A stretch of 64,000 nucleotides of DNA, taken from assembly GCA_902776565.1 (NCBI GenBank), contig CACYQN010000006.1:254133-318132 (forward strand). Reading direction: 5' to 3'. A program made the translations under genes and the position numbers. The DNA comes from an uncultured Bacteroidia bacterium. Its GTDB lineage: Bacteria; Bacteroidota; Bacteroidia; Bacteroidales; ML635J-15. The notes under the pieces were generated by a model that was given only the letters and a program-made list of their open reading frames with translations, did no database searches and had not been told where the DNA came from. Positions 60,956 through 64,000 of the stretch are shown here, piece by piece (the first letter of the stretch is position 1; each line of letters begins with the position of its first letter).

Positions 60956-61266
60956 AGCGTTATCCCTTCGTTTCTAACATTGTACTGAAAAGGAGTCAAG
61001 AATGGACGGTTTTCCCAATCCTTACGCAACATGACAATTGTACTTATTATAATGCCCGTATCAAGTTCTATGTCGTAAAATGGAGCTATGATGCTATCTT
61101 TGTCATCGTATGTAAGTTTATCCGCATCAACAAGCATCAAAAGGTCAATGTCGGAATCTGGTCTTGCATCACCACGAGCTTCAGAACCGTAGAGAATTGT
61201 CTGTACCCTCGGTTTCATTTTACTTGCTTCGCTTCTGATTCTGTCAACAATGGCTTGCCTTTTCAT
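60952..61266 (-). CDS. MNT-type nucleotidyltransferase antitoxin
   Basis: A 104-residue minimal nucleotidyltransferase. The signature YGSEARGDARPDSDIDLLMLVD at about residues 26-47 gives the GS-x9-D-x-D catalytic motif in full, so it is likely active. In studied HEPN/MNT modules the MNT protein inactivates HEPN by AMPylation. A TACTTTTG box on the minus strand (61287-61294) precedes it. Confidence 0.87.
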   Translation of the reverse strand: MKRQAIVDRIRSEASKMKPRVQTILYGSEARGDARPDSDIDLLMLVDADKLTYDDKDSIIAPFYDIELDTGIIISTIVMLRKDWENRPFLTPFQYNVRNEGITL

Positions 61267-61346
61267 CTTATATCATATTAATACTGCAAAAGTATATGAT
61301 TTTTTTTATTCACAACAATATCCGCAAACATTTCAGGCGACATTTA

Positions 61347-61381
61347 CAAAAAAACAATCCCCAATGTTTTTCAATCGGGGA
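61347..61381 (-). terminator. Terminator of argS
   Basis: On the minus strand TCCCC...GGGGA with surrounding complementary bases forms a hairpin followed by seven Ts, about 30 bp after the stop codon. Confidence 0.65.
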
Positions 61382-61409
61382 CTGTCCACTACTAATATTA
61401 TATTATGCA

Positions 61410-63188
61410 TTACATTACTTCGGGCACTTCGATTCCGAGCAGTTCCATACCATCCTTTATGGTCTTGGCAACCTGCTGCGACAGACGCAGACGGAGCAAA
61501 ATCACATTGGGGTCGTTCTCGTTCAGGATTGAGTAGTCGTGGTAGAACTGGTTGAACTCCTTGCACAGATTGTACACATAGTTGGCAACCTGTCCCGGGT
61601 CGAACTTCTTGGCCGACTCCTCGACAACCTTGTCAAACGAACATAAGTTCGAGATTATGCTAACCTCCTTGTCAAGCAGGTGAACATCCTCGGAAATGCG
61701 CTTGGTAAGATTGATGTTCTGTTCTTTTGCCTTGCGCAAAATAGAGCAGATACGCGCGTGCGTGTATTGTATGAAAGGTCCTGTATTTCCATTGAAATCA
61801 ATGGATTCCTTAGGATTGAAAACCATCTGTTTCTTCGGGTCAACCTTGAGGATGAAATACTTGAGAGCACCTATTGCAATCATTTCGATGATGCGGTTGC
61901 GCTCGGCTTCGCTCAGGTCACCAAGCTTGCCGTTTTCCTCAGATATTACACGGGCGGTTTCAATCATGTCGGCAACAAGGTCGTCGGCATCGACAACTGT
62001 ACCTTCACGCGACTTCATCTTGCCTTCGGGCAATTCGACCATACCGTACGAAAGATGGAAAATCTTGTCGTAGTAGTCCTCACCCAGACGCTGAACAACC
62101 TTCTTCAGCACTGCAAAATGATAATCCTGCTCATTACCAACAACATATATAAGCTTATCGGGATGATATTCGTCGAAACGCTGAGCGGCAGTACCAATGT
62201 CCTGAGTCATATAAACCGTTGTTCCATCGCTACGGAGCAAGATTTTACGGTCAAGACCTTCGTTTGTAAGGTCAATCCACACCGAAGTATCTGCATCGCG
62301 TACGAAAACGCCACGGTCGAGACCTTTCTGCACAATCGACTTACCAAGCAGATAAGTCTGTGATTCATAGTATATTCTATCGAACGAAATGCCTATTTTC
62401 TTGTAAGTTTCATCGAAACCAGCATACACCCATTCGTTCATCATCTTCCACACGCGGCGAACTTCCTCGTCGCCAGCCTCCCATTTCTGGAGCATTTCGC
62501 GTGTTTCGGCCATAAGAGCCGACTTCTTTTCGGCTTCCTCATCGCTGAGACCTTGTGCCTTCAACTGGGCAATTTCCTCCTTGTACTTGTTGCTGAACAG
62601 CACATAGAAGTCGCCTACCAGCTTGTCGCCCTTTTTGCCTGCCGATTCGGGAGTAACGCCGTTGCCCCACTTCAACCAGGCAATCATCGACTTGCAGATA
62701 TGTATTCCTCTGTCGTTCACAAGGTTAACCTTCATGACATTGTTTCCGGCAGCCTTGATGATACGCGACACCGAATCGCCGAGGAAATTGTTACGCAAAT
62801 GTCCAAGATGCAACGGCTTGTTTGTATTTGGCGAAGAAAACTCGACCATAATCAACGGTTTCTTCGCACTATCCTTCTTTTTGGAAGGTGATGCAAGATT
62901 GTTAAGTCGCTTCAACCAATATTCGTGCGTCATTGTAAGGTTCAAGAATCCCTGTATCACATTATAGGAATCAATGTCCTCGCAACGCGACTTCAACGAC
63001 ACGCCAATTTCCTTGGCAGTATCCATCGGACTCTTCTTGCTGTACTTTGTAAACGGGAAAACAACAACCGTGAAATCGCCTTCGATTCCAGGCTTTGTGC
63101 GTTCCAACGATATTGTTACCGACTTAGGATCAACAACATACAAGTCGGACAATACCTCTCCGATATACCTAACTATATCTTTCTCCAT
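61410..63188 (-). CDS. argS: Arginyl-tRNA synthetase
   Basis: A 592-residue class Ia synthetase. The N-terminal Add1 domain (about 1-110) is followed by SSPNTNKPLHLGHLRNNFLGD (HIGH motif HLGH), then VYMTQDIGTAAQRFDEYHPDKLIYVVGNEQDYHF, the KMSKS-equivalent GKMKSREGTVVDADDL, and the C-terminal DALR anticodon domain (NYVYNLCKEFNQFYHDYSIL, RLRLSQQVAKTIKDGMELLGIEVPEVM at the end). The length and the final residues are canonical. Confidence 0.97.
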   Translation of the reverse strand: MEKDIVRYIGEVLSDLYVVDPKSVTISLERTKPGIEGDFTVVVFPFTKYSKKSPMDTAKEIGVSLKSRCEDIDSYNVIQGFLNLTMTHEYWLKRLNNLASPSKKKDSAKKPLIMVEFSSPNTNKPLHLGHLRNNFLGDSVSRIIKAAGNNVMKVNLVNDRGIHICKSMIAWLKWGNGVTPESAGKKGDKLVGDFYVLFSNKYKEEIAQLKAQGLSDEEAEKKSALMAETREMLQKWEAGDEEVRRVWKMMNEWVYAGFDETYKKIGISFDRIYYESQTYLLGKSIVQKGLDRGVFVRDADTSVWIDLTNEGLDRKILLRSDGTTVYMTQDIGTAAQRFDEYHPDKLIYVVGNEQDYHFAVLKKVVQRLGEDYYDKIFHLSYGMVELPEGKMKSREGTVVDADDLVADMIETARVISEENGKLGDLSEAERNRIIEMIAIGALKYFILKVDPKKQMVFNPKESIDFNGNTGPFIQYTHARICSILRKAKEQNINLTKRISEDVHLLDKEVSIISNLCSFDKVVEESAKKFDPGQVANYVYNLCKEFNQFYHDYSILNENDPNVILLRLRLSQQVAKTIKDGMELLGIEVPEVM

Positions 63189-63234
63189 AACTCAAAATTC
63201 TCGGCTGCGAAAATACTTATAAGTATCCAACATT

Positions 63235-63882
63235 TCAACCAATGTTAGTATTTTGTTGATAAAATGCACAATATGCTGATATTCCACAATTTGCACATTT
63301 AGGTGAACGAGCAGTGCAGACATATCGTCCGTGCAGTATCAGATAGTGGTGAGCATCGGGAATGTCGGCTTTGGGGATGTATTTTACCAGTTGCTTTTCG
63401 GTCTGAAGTACATTTTTTGCATTGGTCGTCAACCCTATTCGTGCCGACACCCGGAAAACATGCGTATCTACGGGCATTTCGGGGCGGTTGAAAAGCACAG
63501 CCTGAACGACATGGGCAGTCTTGCGACCTACTCCGGGAAGTTTCTGCAAGAGCTTGTCGTCGTCGGGGACTTCGCCACCATAGCTTTCGGCAACGATTTT
63601 TGCTGTTTCGAGCAAGTGTTTTGCCTTGGCATTGGGATAAGTCACCGATTTCACATACGACAAAATCTCCTCCTCGCTTGCCTTGCTCATAGCCAGCGCA
63701 TCGGGGTAAGCTGCAAATAAAGCGGGCGTAACCATATTCACGCGCTTGTCGGTACACTGCGCCGACAGCATCACCGCCACTAGCAACTGGAACGGATTGC
63801 CATAATGCAGTTCGGTCTCCACCTTGCCCATATTCTGCTTGAACCATGCAAGAACCTTCTCGTATCTTTCTTTTTTAGTCAT
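63235..63882 (-). CDS. nth: Endonuclease III
   Basis: A 215-residue DNA glycosylase/AP lyase of the Nth family that removes oxidised pyrimidines. The helix-hairpin-helix LPGVGRKTAHVV at about 110-121 carries the catalytic lysine, VDTHVFRV carries the catalytic aspartate, and the C-terminal [4Fe-4S] loop is C-x6-C-x2-C-x5-C (CTARSPKCANCGISAYC). ATG at 63882 is preferred to TTG two codons upstream. Confidence 0.96.
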   Translation of the reverse strand: MTKKERYEKVLAWFKQNMGKVETELHYGNPFQLLVAVMLSAQCTDKRVNMVTPALFAAYPDALAMSKASEEEILSYVKSVTYPNAKAKHLLETAKIVAESYGGEVPDDDKLLQKLPGVGRKTAHVVQAVLFNRPEMPVDTHVFRVSARIGLTTNAKNVLQTEKQLVKYIPKADIPDAHHYLILHGRYVCTARSPKCANCGISAYCAFYQQNTNIG

Positions 63883-63912
63883 AAACAATTATATTTTCTT
63901 TAATGCACTGTT

Positions 63913-63959
63913 GTCTGGATTTGTAATCCAGACATCTTGAATATAAGGATTTGCAATCC
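63913..63959. repeat. Pair of short palindromes at the window end
   Basis: GTCTGGATTTGTAATCCAGAC (63913-63933, 9-bp arms) and GGATTTGCAATCC (63947-63959) share the GGATTTGnAATCC core. They lie upstream of nth and look like copies of a small dispersed hairpin repeat. Confidence 0.65.
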
Positions 63960-64000
63960 GCCTATAATTACACAATTCGGTCATTTCTCCACAATCACAT

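Overview
The window looks like a chromosomal contig from an uncultured or little-studied member of the order Bacteroidales, probably gut or rumen associated. The evidence is: many promoters with the Bacteroidetes form TTTG-N19/20-TAnnTTTG; weak or absent Shine-Dalgarno sequences before most genes; a DUF2723 membrane protein; two TPR/beta-propeller/CRD/OmpA proteins of the PorE type linked to type IX secretion; Rho with a long acidic N-terminal extension; and several secreted proteins with the FISUMP ('major paralogous') domain. Genus cannot be assigned from the sequence alone.

Layout. 1-17060: surface lipoproteins with InlB-type repeats and FISUMP domains, a DUF2723 protein, a DUF47/Pit phosphate uptake pair, lipoate ligase, tRNA-Phe, a HicAB module, a PorE-like protein, a DPP III (M49) lipoprotein, a HAD phosphatase and a small heat-shock protein. 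17283-22187: ileS and the rpsF-rpsR-rplI operon. 22477-30438: a YgiQ radical SAM protein and two glycosyltransferases, then an opposing four-gene operon (HAD phosphatase, nucleotidyltransferase, methyltransferase, LicD) that probably decorates a surface glycan. 30780-41797: a further FISUMP protein, an AAA/DUF4143 ATPase with palindromic operators, ispD, a second PorE-like protein, rho and pheT. 41847-54830: an accessory, visibly AT-rich defence island holding an AlbA_2/Schlafen-type protein, a SIR2 protein plus a catalytically dead Argonaute, and a complete LlaJI-like restriction-modification operon (two m5C methyltransferases, McrB-like ATPase, LlaJI-type nuclease), bordered by five 33-bp tandem repeats. 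55471-59657: a six-gene operon centred on a [FeFe]-hydrogenase-like iron-sulfur protein with two GHKL ATPases, two DRTGG proteins and a PHP phosphoesterase, probably a redox or hydrogen-responsive signalling unit. 59743-63882: a TonB-like protein, a HEPN/MNT pair, argS and nth.

Two families of short dispersed elements mark the region. Family A (about 160-186 bp, 16-bp terminal inverted repeats) has 9-bp target duplications at two copies, so it is a genuine non-autonomous transposable element. Family B (about 150-300 bp) has four copies, one of which lies in frame inside the 5' end of a glycosyltransferase gene. The strongest candidates for under-described biology are the stand-alone SIR2 plus inactive Argonaute operon, the hydrogenase-like/DRTGG/GHKL operon, and the LicD/nucleotidyltransferase/methyltransferase cassette.
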